Under the pieces are notes generated by a model. The model was not told the DNA's origin and searched no databases. It was given only the letters and a program-made list of their open reading frames with translations. The translations under genes and the position numbers were made by a program. Shown one piece after another: positions 18,401 to 25,843 of a stretch of 64,000 bases of DNA; position 1 is the stretch's first letter, and every line of letters begins with the position of its first letter. The DNA is from UBA935 sp031556725 (lineage in GTDB: Bacteria > Bacillota > Clostridia > Lachnospirales > Lachnospiraceae). The DNA is taken from assembly GCA_031556725.1 (NCBI GenBank), contig JAVBSL010000015.1, positions 33,290 to 97,289 on the forward strand, given 5' to 3'.

Positions 18401-18672
18401 CATCAGTTGAATTAGAAACTATCACAGTTACCTTAGACGGAAATGGGGTTGGTTACGTATCCCCTTATGTGCCGCCAACATTGGGGTTAGGAGATATAAA
18501 TGTCGTCAATGTGCGAGAGGGATTTGAATTAAGTGCGTCCACTGAAACACCGAAGGCACTAAATCCGGAAATTGACAGCAAAACAGTAACCATAACAGCA
18601 ACGGATAAAAAGGGGCATACCGGTACCGCCGAAATAGAAGTCATCGTCCGAGAAGCCTTCGACCTCAACTAA
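15448..18672 (+). CDS. 1074-residue membrane-anchored protein of unknown function in pilus cluster
   Basis: The product has an N-terminal hydrophobic segment (about residues 8-28, ITLGSIAALLVLAFLLPVV) that could be a signal anchor. The rest appears extracellular: a conserved-looking opening FRIIEVIPHDACSIF near residue 80, several beta-rich stretches, an alpha/beta block (VAAQDILKAFNDKY to SADLLYIAKTP, then KKSVALMLDGSF) that resembles a flavodoxin- or amidotransferase-like fold, and an immunoglobulin-like C-terminus (VTITATDKKGHTGTAEIEV). The opening recalls DUF5057 proteins of Clostridia, but this is not verified. It ends the pilus gene run, AGGAGG lies seven bases before ATG 15448, and it has no prepilin motif. 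It could be a tip adhesin or a surface partner of the fibre. Function is unknown. Confidence 0.6.
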   Translation: MNSKSIIKYITLGSIAALLVLAFLLPVVSKKNAREETERTSLIDESFDKIESEAVLSQENAVRTFINQPPASPNPGENRTTFRIIEVIPHDACSIFPFLVEWGNDPSTKRPIKEEYDKWVPIGYEGLMALSSTGGGSWTMFGDDTFYSQSAPIVKDTLPDYNVPMGNLQKAGVWYRLTDSAEKFAVDKKNGVKYSGYFEYVGAGKGLYYIAPTYAAEKSDGENEIKGLRYKLQAIPRKGSEKAKGELYVKSPAYYRAKEHIGDAYVAGAVCNTENNYDLSFEKAQMGEYRVDFKKLAFAEAGGTGFDYILSVEDPDTWIKGFRFFKGGNYAVKKAVAKPGSGKYVRVEHTVYTDNYKDDSLTLGNGYFRLYESNDTAPRYDVTFEEVTYGKGNYCANAPTAAEWEETGTPGDPNYLALQKCFFVYQGEGKGTYKLLFRYAGAPKTGETFVRYTEELIRVTYKDENGEGAYHLTATEKDNTTKPGEESKPIYADPKIDLNTSGEPLDYANAITKIDHYNIVCAGTDNTQYGGRGVMQGAQGDSYGVEKGGWVFHEEKVLSKSDLTLLSKIHKNYEGQNSNQNGYIPIGTKIYVRSQELRLRHYYRNTFINNEWFKLLCYAVHPKDATQSYGVMIDGVGYDHSKSGADNLVAAQDILKAFNDKYRIEVVQITLDQLTPEKVKSADLLYIAKTPAINGLRTKWSEISKAREDYGEEPLVPWPWPDADTYPLSAVGDIDIRTLMTIYDECITKKSVALMLDGSFDGSASGDNRIEKNITKLYYLMNFFVEAQNFQYFMPDMYPSIAKEEYTKIHGNTDTTDGGVATLDAYKTIWSDVPDWTTSDLYNIVFVDNERTEKNVSAWNTSDIMGHFKVFYTKENIGTTKKETPFPFRYNMTEAWGHVADGETKLTLGMWMVDYFFSANKNGNIWKILNNRDIDDYQIVVEPLNAEVVASADGSIRRRVIFADEMDLKSFEIAYKVFAMGTIKTSVELETITVTLDGNGVGYVSPYVPPTLGLGDINVVNVREGFELSASTETPKALNPEIDSKTVTITATDKKGHTGTAEIEVIVREAFDLN

Positions 18673-18691
18673 AAAAATTTCAAAAAACATA

Positions 18692-18721
18692 TTGACAGCC
18701 ACCCATGTCCGGTGGTACACT
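18692..18721 (+). promoter_or_regulatory. trp operon promoter
   Basis: A perfect -35 TTGACA (18692-18697) is followed after 18 bases by TACACT (18716-18721), a four-of-six match to TATAAT. It lies just downstream of the preceding stop codon and about 40 bases before the T-box leader starts, which is where a promoter is expected. Confidence 0.75.
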
Positions 18722-18774
18722 ACAAACAATTTAATAAACACTTTAAACCGTTGAAGTGGAGATAAAAACAAGTC

Positions 18775-19021
18775 GTGCACTTACAGAGAGTCGGAACAGC
18801 TGAGAACCGGCAGAACGCAGTTTGTTAAATGGACCACAGAGGGCGCAGTCAAAGGCATCAGCCAAGTACTCTGCGACGTCAGGCATACGTTAGTTGCCGG
18901 AAATATGTTGGTATTTCGCAAAGAGTGGGATGATTCATCCCAAAGCAAGGTGGCACCGCGGAACTTGTATAGTATCCGTCCTTGACAGTATATTTATATA
19001 TTGTCATGGACGGATTTTTTG
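18775..19021 (+). ncRNA. T-box leader riboswitch of the trp operon
   Basis: The leader contains the highly conserved T-box sequence AAGGTGGCACCGCGG at 18947-18961, which pairs with the free CCA end of uncharged tRNA. Upstream, ACAGAGAGTCGG and GCTGAGAACCGGC fit the AG-bulge and distal loop parts of stem I, and TGG at 18830-18832 within TAAATGGACC is the likely specifier, matching tRNA(Trp). A strong intrinsic terminator follows (18974-19021). When tRNA(Trp) is uncharged, the antiterminator forms and the operon is read. Class and target are clear; the exact stem borders and specifier need folding analysis. Confidence 0.92.
18974..19021 (+). terminator. Intrinsic terminator of the trp T-box
   Basis: The arms ATCCGTCC plus TGACAGTATA and TATATTGTCA plus GGACGGAT form a long hairpin ending in seven T residues (19014-19021 region). 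It is the OFF structure that competes with the T-box antiterminator. The trpE ribosome site comes 15 bases later. Confidence 0.9.
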
Positions 19022-19045
19022 TTACCGGAATACAGGAGGAATACA

Positions 19046-20482
19046 ATGAGAACACTTACTTTTGAAGAAGTAAAAAGCTACGCTGCAGACTACAAGATGG
19101 TCCCCATCTGCAAAACCATTTACGCCGACATCCGAACCCCCATCGAGGTCATGCGGATTCTCAAATCAGTCAGCCGTCACTGCTATATGCTGGAAAGCGT
19201 CGAGGACAGCAAGAACTGGGGCCGCTATACCTTTTTAGGCTATCGTCCCACCATGGAGATTACTTCCCAGTCGGAAGACCCGGTAGGACGAATCCGTCAA
19301 GTGCTGGAAGCCAATAAAAGTCCCAAGATAGCAGGAATGCCGCCCTTCGCCGGCGGTCTGGTGGGATATTTCTCCTATGATTTTATCCAATACAGCGAAC
19401 CTACCCTGAACCTGGATGCCAAAGACGAAGAAAACTTTAAAAATGTTGATTTGATGCTTTTTGACAAAGTAATTGCCTTTGATAATTTTAAACAACAGAT
19501 CCACCTTATTGCTAACGTAGCGATGAATGCAGAGGAACAACAGCTAACAGACAGTTATCACAAAGCATTAGAAGAAATCGACCATATGGAACAGCTGATC
19601 CGTAACGGAAAACCGGTAAGACCCAATCCACTGGTGTTATGTTCCCCCTTTAAACCGCTGTTCCAAAAGGAAGAATTTTGTGCAATGGTAGAGCAGGCCA
19701 AACACCATATCCGCGAAGGAGATATCTTTCAGGTGGTATTATCCAACCGCATGGAAGCGGATATGCGAGGAAGCCTCCTGGATGCCTACCGGGTTCTGCG
19801 AACCACCAATCCATCCCCCTATATGTTCTACTTTAGCAGCGATGACATAGAAATCGCCGGTGCCTCCCCGGAAACCCTGGTGAAACTGACCAATAACGTC
19901 CTGTATACCTTTCCCTTAGCCGGCACCCGTCCGCGGGGAAATACTGCCGAAGAAGATAAACAGCTGGAAAAAGAACTGCTGGCCGATCCCAAAGAACTTG
20001 CCGAGCACAATATGCTGGTAGATCTGGGCCGGAACGATCTGGGCAAGATCAGCCGATTCGGTTCTGTAACCGTAGAAAAATACATGTCAGTAGAGCGGTA
20101 TTCTCATGTAATGCACATCGGTTCCACCGTCCGGAGCATCATCCGGAATGATCAGACAGCCTTAGATGCCGTCAGTGCCGTACTGCCCGCCGGAACCCTT
20201 TCCGGTGCACCCAAGATCAGGGCCTGCGAGATTATCAATAAACTAGAGAACAACAAACGAGGCATCTACGGCGGTGCCATCGGCTATCTGGATTTTACCG
20301 GCAACATGGATACCTGCATCGCCATCCGCATCGCCTTTGCCAAGAACGGTAAAGTATTCGTCCGCTCCGGTGCCGGCATCGTAGCCGACAGTATTCCGGA
20401 AAAAGAATACGAAGAATGTATCAACAAAGCCAAAGCGGTTATTAATGCCCTGACCATTGCCGAAGGAGGACTGGACAAATGA
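19046..20482 (+). CDS. trpE: Anthranilate synthase component I
   Basis: TrpE converts chorismate and ammonia (from TrpG) to anthranilate, the first committed step to tryptophan. The 478-residue product has the N-terminal regulatory domain with MLESVE near residue 48, matching the LLES motif that binds feedback-inhibiting tryptophan, and the chorismate-binding domain with DIFQVVLSNR, PLAGTRPRG, ELLADPKE, EHNMLVDLGRNDLG and LPAGTLSGAPK. ATG 19046 has AGGAGG seven bases upstream; a longer frame starting at 19001 lies in the terminator. The stop overlaps trpG by four bases. Third codon positions favour C strongly, unlike the pilus and flagellar genes. Confidence 0.97.
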   Translation: MRTLTFEEVKSYAADYKMVPICKTIYADIRTPIEVMRILKSVSRHCYMLESVEDSKNWGRYTFLGYRPTMEITSQSEDPVGRIRQVLEANKSPKIAGMPPFAGGLVGYFSYDFIQYSEPTLNLDAKDEENFKNVDLMLFDKVIAFDNFKQQIHLIANVAMNAEEQQLTDSYHKALEEIDHMEQLIRNGKPVRPNPLVLCSPFKPLFQKEEFCAMVEQAKHHIREGDIFQVVLSNRMEADMRGSLLDAYRVLRTTNPSPYMFYFSSDDIEIAGASPETLVKLTNNVLYTFPLAGTRPRGNTAEEDKQLEKELLADPKELAEHNMLVDLGRNDLGKISRFGSVTVEKYMSVERYSHVMHIGSTVRSIIRNDQTALDAVSAVLPAGTLSGAPKIRACEIINKLENNKRGIYGGAIGYLDFTGNMDTCIAIRIAFAKNGKVFVRSGAGIVADSIPEKEYEECINKAKAVINALTIAEGGLDK

Positions 20483-21060
20483 TTTTACTGATAGACAACT
20501 ACGATAGCTTTTCCTACAACCTCTACCAACTAGTCGGTACCTTCGGAAAAGAAGTGACAGTCATTCGTAATGATGAGAAAACCCTCTCGGAAATCGAAGC
20601 CATGCAGCCGGAACGGATCATCCTTTCCCCCGGCCCCGGCCGCCCGGCCGATGCCGGAATCTGCCTGGCCGCAGTTACCTACTTTGCCGGCAAGATCCCC
20701 ATTTTAGGCGTCTGCCTTGGGCACCAGGCTATCTGCGAAGCATACGGTGTCACCGTATCCTACGCCAAAGAACTCATGCATGGAAAACAATCCCAGATGC
20801 AGGTTGACAACACCACCCTCCTCTTTACCGGATTACCCGACAACATTGAGGGCGCCCGCTACCACTCCCTGGCAGTACTGGAAGAAACCCTTCCCCCCGC
20901 CCTCCAAATAACAGCCCGAACCCCCGACGGTGAAATCATGGCCATCCAACATAGCACTTACCCCACCTACGGCCTCCAGTTCCACCCCGAATCAATCTTA
21001 ACCCCCGCGGGCCCCAAAATACTACAAAACTTCATCTATAAACAAATTAGTAAAATTTAA
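20479..21060 (+). CDS. trpG: Anthranilate synthase component II, glutamine amidotransferase
   Basis: TrpG supplies ammonia from glutamine to TrpE. The 193-residue class I amidotransferase shows the oxyanion region SPGPGRPADAG, the nucleophile in GVCLGHQAI (C79), and the His-Glu pair in LQFHPESI. It overlaps trpE in an ATGA junction. The coding strand is very rich in C, with many CCC, ACC and GCC codons, and the gene is followed by a 230-base G-poor spacer. It is a stand-alone TrpG, not fused to trpD. Confidence 0.96.
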   Translation: MILLIDNYDSFSYNLYQLVGTFGKEVTVIRNDEKTLSEIEAMQPERIILSPGPGRPADAGICLAAVTYFAGKIPILGVCLGHQAICEAYGVTVSYAKELMHGKQSQMQVDNTTLLFTGLPDNIEGARYHSLAVLEETLPPALQITARTPDGEIMAIQHSTYPTYGLQFHPESILTPAGPKILQNFIYKQISKI

Positions 21061-21180
21061 CCTAAATACTAATAACTTAAAAAAAATAAAAACAAAAGCA
21101 ATAGCAACCTAACAACTTAATAGAACCTCAACATTTCCACAACCTAGTTTTTCACACAGGGGCACTTTGCCACAGCCCAG
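20860..21180 (+). promoter_or_regulatory. C-rich, G-poor stretch: candidate Rho-loading region
   Basis: The last 200 bases of trpG and the first 120 bases of the trpG-trpD spacer have far more C than G on the coding strand and little obvious secondary structure. Such C>G stretches are the known hallmark of Rho utilisation sites. The spacer (21061-21290) then contains a hairpin (about 21187-21221, arms AACGAGAGGTAAC and GTTACCTCCCGTT, one mismatch) with no T-run. An intra-operon control point between trpG and trpD is possible but unproven. Confidence 0.35.
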
Positions 21181-21290
21181 CTTAGTAACGAGAGGTAACC
21201 CCGGCGTTACCTCCCGTTCCTAAGCGGACTCGGCAAATATCCCCCCCATCGTGAAACTCGGGTAAACCAAACCTAAAGGAGACCCCCAAA

Positions 21291-22298
21291 ATGATAAAAG
21301 AAGCAATTCATAAGGTAGTAAGAAAAGAAGATTTAAGTTATAATGAAGCAGCAACGGTTATGAATGAGATTATGAGTGGTAAAGCCTCACAGATTCAGAT
21401 GGCGGCTTACCTCACCGCCCTGTCCCTAAAAGGCGAGACCATCGACGAGATCACCGCCTCCGCAGCCGGTATGCGCGAGCACTGCATTCGCCTGCTCCAT
21501 GAAATGGATGTTCTGGAGATCGTCGGAACCGGCGGAGACAAGTCCAATTCCTTTAACATTTCCACCACATCGGCCATCGTCGTATCCGCTGCCGGTGTGC
21601 CGGTAGCCAAACACGGTAACCGGGCAGCCAGCAGCCAGTGCGGAGCAGCTGATGTATTGGAGGCATTAGGGGTCAACATTAGCATACCGCCGAAGAAGAG
21701 TAAGGAAATGCTGGAGGAAATAGGTATCTGTTTCCTCTTTGCCCAGAATTACCATATAGCCATGAAATATGTGGCGCCGGTCCGTAAGGAACTGGGTATC
21801 CGTACCGTATTTAATATTTTAGGCCCCCTGACCAACCCTGCCGGTGCCAAGATGCAGCTTCTTGGTGTCTATGATGAAGAACTGGTATTACCCATGGCCC
21901 AGGTGCTTTACAATCTGGGAGTCCGCAACTCTTTAGTAGTATACGGACAGGACGGCCTGGATGAGATTTCCATGAGTGCCCCCACCACCGTATGCGAAGT
22001 ACGGGAGGGAAATTTTGAAAAATATGTCATTCAGCCGGAAGACTTCGGCATGAAAAAATATAAAAAAGAAGATTTGCTGGGTGGAACCCCGGAAGAAAAT
22101 GCTCAGATAACACGTGATATACTAAGTGGTGTGAAAGGCCCCAAGCGGGATGCGGTAGTTCTTAACTCAGCAGCGGCCCTATATGCTGCCAGAAAATCCG
22201 CCACCATGCAGGAAGCGGTCAAGTTGGCCGAGGAAGTCATTGACAGCGGCCGTGCCATGGTGCAATTAGAGAAATTTATCCAACTTTCTAACCAGTAA
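21291..22298 (+). CDS. trpD: Anthranilate phosphoribosyltransferase
   Basis: TrpD transfers phosphoribose from PRPP to anthranilate. The 335-residue product carries the signature glycine-rich motif GTGGDKSNSFNIST, then KHGNRAASSQCGAADVLEALG and FNILGPLTNPA. An AAAGGAG site precedes the ATG after the unusual 230-base spacer. Codon use here returns toward that of the rest of the window within the first hundred codons. trpC follows after 44 bases. Confidence 0.97.
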   Translation: MIKEAIHKVVRKEDLSYNEAATVMNEIMSGKASQIQMAAYLTALSLKGETIDEITASAAGMREHCIRLLHEMDVLEIVGTGGDKSNSFNISTTSAIVVSAAGVPVAKHGNRAASSQCGAADVLEALGVNISIPPKKSKEMLEEIGICFLFAQNYHIAMKYVAPVRKELGIRTVFNILGPLTNPAGAKMQLLGVYDEELVLPMAQVLYNLGVRNSLVVYGQDGLDEISMSAPTTVCEVREGNFEKYVIQPEDFGMKKYKKEDLLGGTPEENAQITRDILSGVKGPKRDAVVLNSAAALYAARKSATMQEAVKLAEEVIDSGRAMVQLEKFIQLSNQ

Positions 22299-22342
22299 GA
22301 AACACAAGCAAATAAATAATTGTACCAGGAAAGGAGCAGGCC

Positions 22343-23131
22343 GTGATCTTAGATACCATAGCGGAAAGTACCAGGAATAGGGTAGCTGCGAAAAAACAAA
22401 AGTTTTCCATAGAGAATATCCGCAGGGAAGCGGAGGCAATGAATGCTGATACCGGATACCCTTTTTATCAGGCATTGACCGAACCGGACATTTCATTCAT
22501 TTGTGAAGTGAAGAAAGCCTCACCGTCCAAAGGAGTCATTGCCAGGGATTTTCCTTATCTGGAGATTGCCAAAGAGTATGAAGAAGCCGGAGCAGCGGCC
22601 ATTTCCGTACTGACTGAACCGGAATTTTTCAAAGGCTGTGATATTTATTTACAAGAAATCGCTGCTCAGGTGGGTATCCCCGTACTGCGGAAGGATTTTA
22701 CTGTGGATGCCTATCAGCTTTATGAAGCGAAGGTTTTAGGTGCTTCTGCTGTTTTGTTGATTTGTACGCTACTGGAAACGGCCATAGTCAAGGAATATCT
22801 GGCTATCTGCCATAGTCTTGGGCTGTCAGCACTGGTAGAAGCTCACAATGAAACAGAAATAGAAGCAGCACTGCAGGCCGGAGCCGGGATCATCGGTGTC
22901 AATAACCGCAATCTGCAAACCTTTGAGGTGGATATTACCACCAGCAGCCGTTTGCGGGAATTAGTGCCGAAGGACCGCCTGTTTATCTCGGAAAGCGGGA
23001 TTTCCGGGCCAAAAGAGATTGCCCGGCTGCGTGAGAGTGGGGTGAATGGTGTGCTGATTGGTGAGACATTGATGCGGTGTGGAGATAAAAAGGCAGAACT
23101 GATTCGTTTGCGAGAAGGGGAGGGCAGTTGA
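22343..23131 (+). CDS. trpC: Indole-3-glycerol phosphate synthase
   Basis: TrpC closes the indole ring in a (beta/alpha)8 barrel. The 262-residue product starts at GTG 22343 with AAAGGAG upstream and reads ILDTIAESTRNRVAAKK. Catalytic motifs are CEVKKASPSKG (the catalytic Lys region), VLRKDFTVDAYQ, EAHNETE, GVNNRNLQTFEVD and SESGI. Its stop overlaps the ATG of trpF. It is separate from trpF, as usual in Firmicutes. Confidence 0.97.
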   Translation: MILDTIAESTRNRVAAKKQKFSIENIRREAEAMNADTGYPFYQALTEPDISFICEVKKASPSKGVIARDFPYLEIAKEYEEAGAAAISVLTEPEFFKGCDIYLQEIAAQVGIPVLRKDFTVDAYQLYEAKVLGASAVLLICTLLETAIVKEYLAICHSLGLSALVEAHNETEIEAALQAGAGIIGVNNRNLQTFEVDITTSSRLRELVPKDRLFISESGISGPKEIARLRESGVNGVLIGETLMRCGDKKAELIRLREGEGS

Positions 23132-23742
23132 TGATGAAGATAAAAATATGTGGTTTAACCAGTCACTATGATATTTATCATGTAAATAAAGCACAACCCG
23201 ATTATGTAGGATTTGTTTTTGCTGCCGGAAGGCGCATGGTTCGGGAAGAAGATGCGATTGACTTGCGTAGTCATTTGCGGGAACGGATCTGTCCGGTGGG
23301 TGTTTTTAAGGACGCAGAGGAAGAACAGATCCTGCGGCTTGCTTTTACCGGTATCATTAATATGATCCAGCTTCATGGTGAGGAATCTCCCGATTATGTA
23401 TTGCGAATAAAGGAAAGAGTTAAGACCCCGGTAATCAAAGCAATCAGTGTGGGAAATAAGGAGCAGGAAGGATTGATGTCTGCCTATGAAGGAGCAGGAG
23501 TGGATTACTTTCTGTTTGATCAGGGGGCCGGCGGAACCGGAAAGACCTTTGACTGGGAGCAGATGCCGAGAAGCAACCGTCCCTTTTTCCTGGCCGGCGG
23601 GCTTCATAGCGGTAATATAGTTCAGGCCATGGAGTTACAACCTTATGCTGTAGATGTCAGCAGCGGTGCGGAAAGCGACGGACATAAGGATGGAGCAAAA
23701 ATAAGGGAACTGGTAGAGATCGTAAGAAGGAGAGCAAAGTAA
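23131..23742 (+). CDS. trpF: Phosphoribosylanthranilate isomerase
   Basis: TrpF isomerises phosphoribosylanthranilate to the CdRP substrate of TrpC. The 203-residue barrel protein opens MMKIKICGLTS, where the Cys is the catalytic base, and has VGFVFAAGRRMV, QLHGEESPDYV, FLFDQGAGGTGKTFDW and the closing DVSSGAESDG. ATG 23131 overlaps the trpC stop; a TTG three bases earlier is less likely. The gene is one base from trpB. Confidence 0.95.
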   Translation: MMKIKICGLTSHYDIYHVNKAQPDYVGFVFAAGRRMVREEDAIDLRSHLRERICPVGVFKDAEEEQILRLAFTGIINMIQLHGEESPDYVLRIKERVKTPVIKAISVGNKEQEGLMSAYEGAGVDYFLFDQGAGGTGKTFDWEQMPRSNRPFFLAGGLHSGNIVQAMELQPYAVDVSSGAESDGHKDGAKIRELVEIVRRRAK

Positions 23743-23743
23743 C

Positions 23744-24928
23744 ATGACAAAAGGAAGATTTGGTATTCACGGCGGACAATATATCCCGGAAACGTTGATG
23801 AATGAAATTATAAAATTAGAAGAAAGTTATGAATTTTACAAAAATGATCAGGATTTTAATGAGGAATTGACCAACTTGCTCAATCAATATGCCGGCCGCC
23901 CCTCCCTTCTTTACTATGCGGAACGGATGAGTGAAGATTTAGGCGGAGCAAGGATTTACTTAAAGCGGGAGGACTTAAATCACACCGGTTCCCATAAGAT
24001 CAATAATGTATTGGGTCAGGTGTTGTTAGCCAAGAAAATGGGCAAGACCAGAGTGATTGCCGAAACCGGTGCCGGCCAGCACGGAGTGGCAACCGCCACT
24101 GCGGCAGCTCTTTTAGGAATGGAATGTGAGATCTTCATGGGAAAGGAAGACACCGACAGACAGGCTTTAAATGTCTACCGGATGGAGCTGTTAGGAGCCA
24201 AAGTGCATCCGGTAACCAGCGGCACCCAGACCTTAAAGGATGCGGTCAACGAGACCATGCGTGAATGGGTAGGGCGGGTGCACGATACCCATTATTGTTT
24301 GGGTTCGGTGATGGGTCCCCATCCCTTTCCTACTATTGTACGGGATTTTCAAAGTGTGATCAGCAGGGAAGCCCGCAGTCAGATTTTGGAAAAGGAAGGG
24401 AAGCTTCCGGCCGCAGTAGTAGCCTGTGTAGGCGGCGGCAGCAATGCCATGGGTATGTTCTATCATTTTATTGAGGATAAAGAGGTGCAGCTGATTGGCT
24501 GTGAAGCGGCCGGACACGGTGTGGATACCGACAAGCATGCAGCCACCATTGCCAAAGGCTCACTGGGCGTATTTCATGGGATGAAATCTTACTTTTGCCA
24601 GGACGAGTACGGCCAGATTGCGCCGGTATACTCCATTTCGGCAGGCTTGGACTATCCCGGGATCGGACCGGAACATGCCAATCTGCATGACAGTGGGCGG
24701 GCCTCTTATGTGCCGGTAACCGATGAGGAAGCGGTGGCGGCTTTTGAATATCTGGCCCGAACGGAAGGCATCATCTGCGCCATTGAAAGCGCCCATGCGG
24801 TGGCTCATGTGAGAAAAATTGCAGGTAATTTTGATAAAAACGACAGTATCATCATCTGCCTTTCCGGACGGGGAGACAAGGATGTGGCGGCCATAGCACG
24901 ATATAAGGGGGTATCTATTGATGAGTAA
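23744..24928 (+). CDS. trpB: Tryptophan synthase beta chain
   Basis: TrpB joins indole and serine using pyridoxal phosphate. The 394-residue product shows HTGSHKINN with the PLP lysine K85, the substrate motif AETGAGQHG, the phosphate-binding CVGGGSNAMG and the end motif SGRGDKD. It is a standard TrpB1, expected to pair with the TrpA that follows; the trpA start overlaps by eight bases. Confidence 0.98.
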   Translation: MTKGRFGIHGGQYIPETLMNEIIKLEESYEFYKNDQDFNEELTNLLNQYAGRPSLLYYAERMSEDLGGARIYLKREDLNHTGSHKINNVLGQVLLAKKMGKTRVIAETGAGQHGVATATAAALLGMECEIFMGKEDTDRQALNVYRMELLGAKVHPVTSGTQTLKDAVNETMREWVGRVHDTHYCLGSVMGPHPFPTIVRDFQSVISREARSQILEKEGKLPAAVVACVGGGSNAMGMFYHFIEDKEVQLIGCEAAGHGVDTDKHAATIAKGSLGVFHGMKSYFCQDEYGQIAPVYSISAGLDYPGIGPEHANLHDSGRASYVPVTDEEAVAAFEYLARTEGIICAIESAHAVAHVRKIAGNFDKNDSIIICLSGRGDKDVAAIARYKGVSIDE

Positions 24929-25697
24929 GATAGCAAATGCATTTAGAAACGAAAAAGCCTTTATCGGCTTTGTCACCGGCGGTGATCCGTCCATGGAAGT
25001 AAGCGAAGCCATTATTATGAAAATGATTGAAGCCGGCTGCGACCTGGTGGAAATCGGCATTCCCTTTTCCGATCCCATTGCCGAAGGACCGGTTATCCAG
25101 GAAGCCAATATCCGGGCCCTGAAGGCCGGTGCCACAACCGATAAAATGTTTGAGCTGGCGGCTAATGTGAGGAAGAAAAGCCAGATTCCGTTGGTTTTCC
25201 TAACCTATTTGAACCCGGTATTTCATTACGGCTATGACCGCTTTTTTGCCAGGTGCAAAGAAAGCGGCATCGATGGCATTATTATCCCCGATATGCCTTA
25301 TGAAGAAAGGGACGAAATCAAGGAAATTGCCGCGGCTTACGGGGTGGATGCCATTACCCTGATCGCCCCCACATCCAACCAGCGGATCACCGAACTGGCC
25401 CGGGCGGCAACCGGATTTATTTACGTAGTTTCTTCCATGGGAGTTACCGGTATGCGCAGTGAGATTACCACGGATCTGAAAGAAATATTAACTACCGTCA
25501 AAGCGGCCACGACCATTCCCGCTGCGGTTGGTTTTGGTGTACATACCCCTGAGCAGGCCGCCCGGATTGCAGGGATGGCCGAAGGAGTAATTGTTGGCAG
25601 TGCTATTGTTAAGATAGTAGCGGAATACGGAGAAAATGCACCGGATCAAATCTATGATTACGTAAAGAAAATGAAAGATGCCATAATAAATTCCTGA
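24921..25697 (+). CDS. trpA: Tryptophan synthase alpha chain
   Basis: TrpA cleaves indole-3-glycerol phosphate and passes indole to TrpB. The 258-residue barrel protein has VEIGIPFSDPIAEGPVIQ (catalytic Glu), LVFLTYLNPVFHYG, GIIIPDMPYEE (catalytic Asp) and VGFGVHTPEQA. ATG 24921 has AAGGGGG upstream and overlaps the end of trpB; a TTG at 24918 is an unlikely alternative. It ends the trp operon; only a short A/T-rich palindrome (25701-25714) follows, not a clear terminator. Confidence 0.97.
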   Translation: MSKIANAFRNEKAFIGFVTGGDPSMEVSEAIIMKMIEAGCDLVEIGIPFSDPIAEGPVIQEANIRALKAGATTDKMFELAANVRKKSQIPLVFLTYLNPVFHYGYDRFFARCKESGIDGIIIPDMPYEERDEIKEIAAAYGVDAITLIAPTSNQRITELARAATGFIYVVSSMGVTGMRSEITTDLKEILTTVKAATTIPAAVGFGVHTPEQAARIAGMAEGVIVGSAIVKIVAEYGENAPDQIYDYVKKMKDAIINS

Positions 25698-25716
25698 ACG
25701 AATTTTTAAAAATTGC

Positions 25717-25745
25717 TTGCAAGGTTTAAAAATTTGGTGTATAGT
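25717..25745 (+). promoter_or_regulatory. topA promoter
   Basis: TTGCAA (25717-25722) and TATAGT (25740-25745) are separated by exactly 17 bases, in the 146-base gap between trpA and topA. This is a good sigma-A type match. Confidence 0.65.
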
Positions 25746-25843
25746 GTTGCACGTTACCTGTTAAAATAAATATGATATATATGGAAGCTTATATAAGAGC
25801 CTATATATATAGAAGAAACACAACAGATCAACGGGGAAGAATG

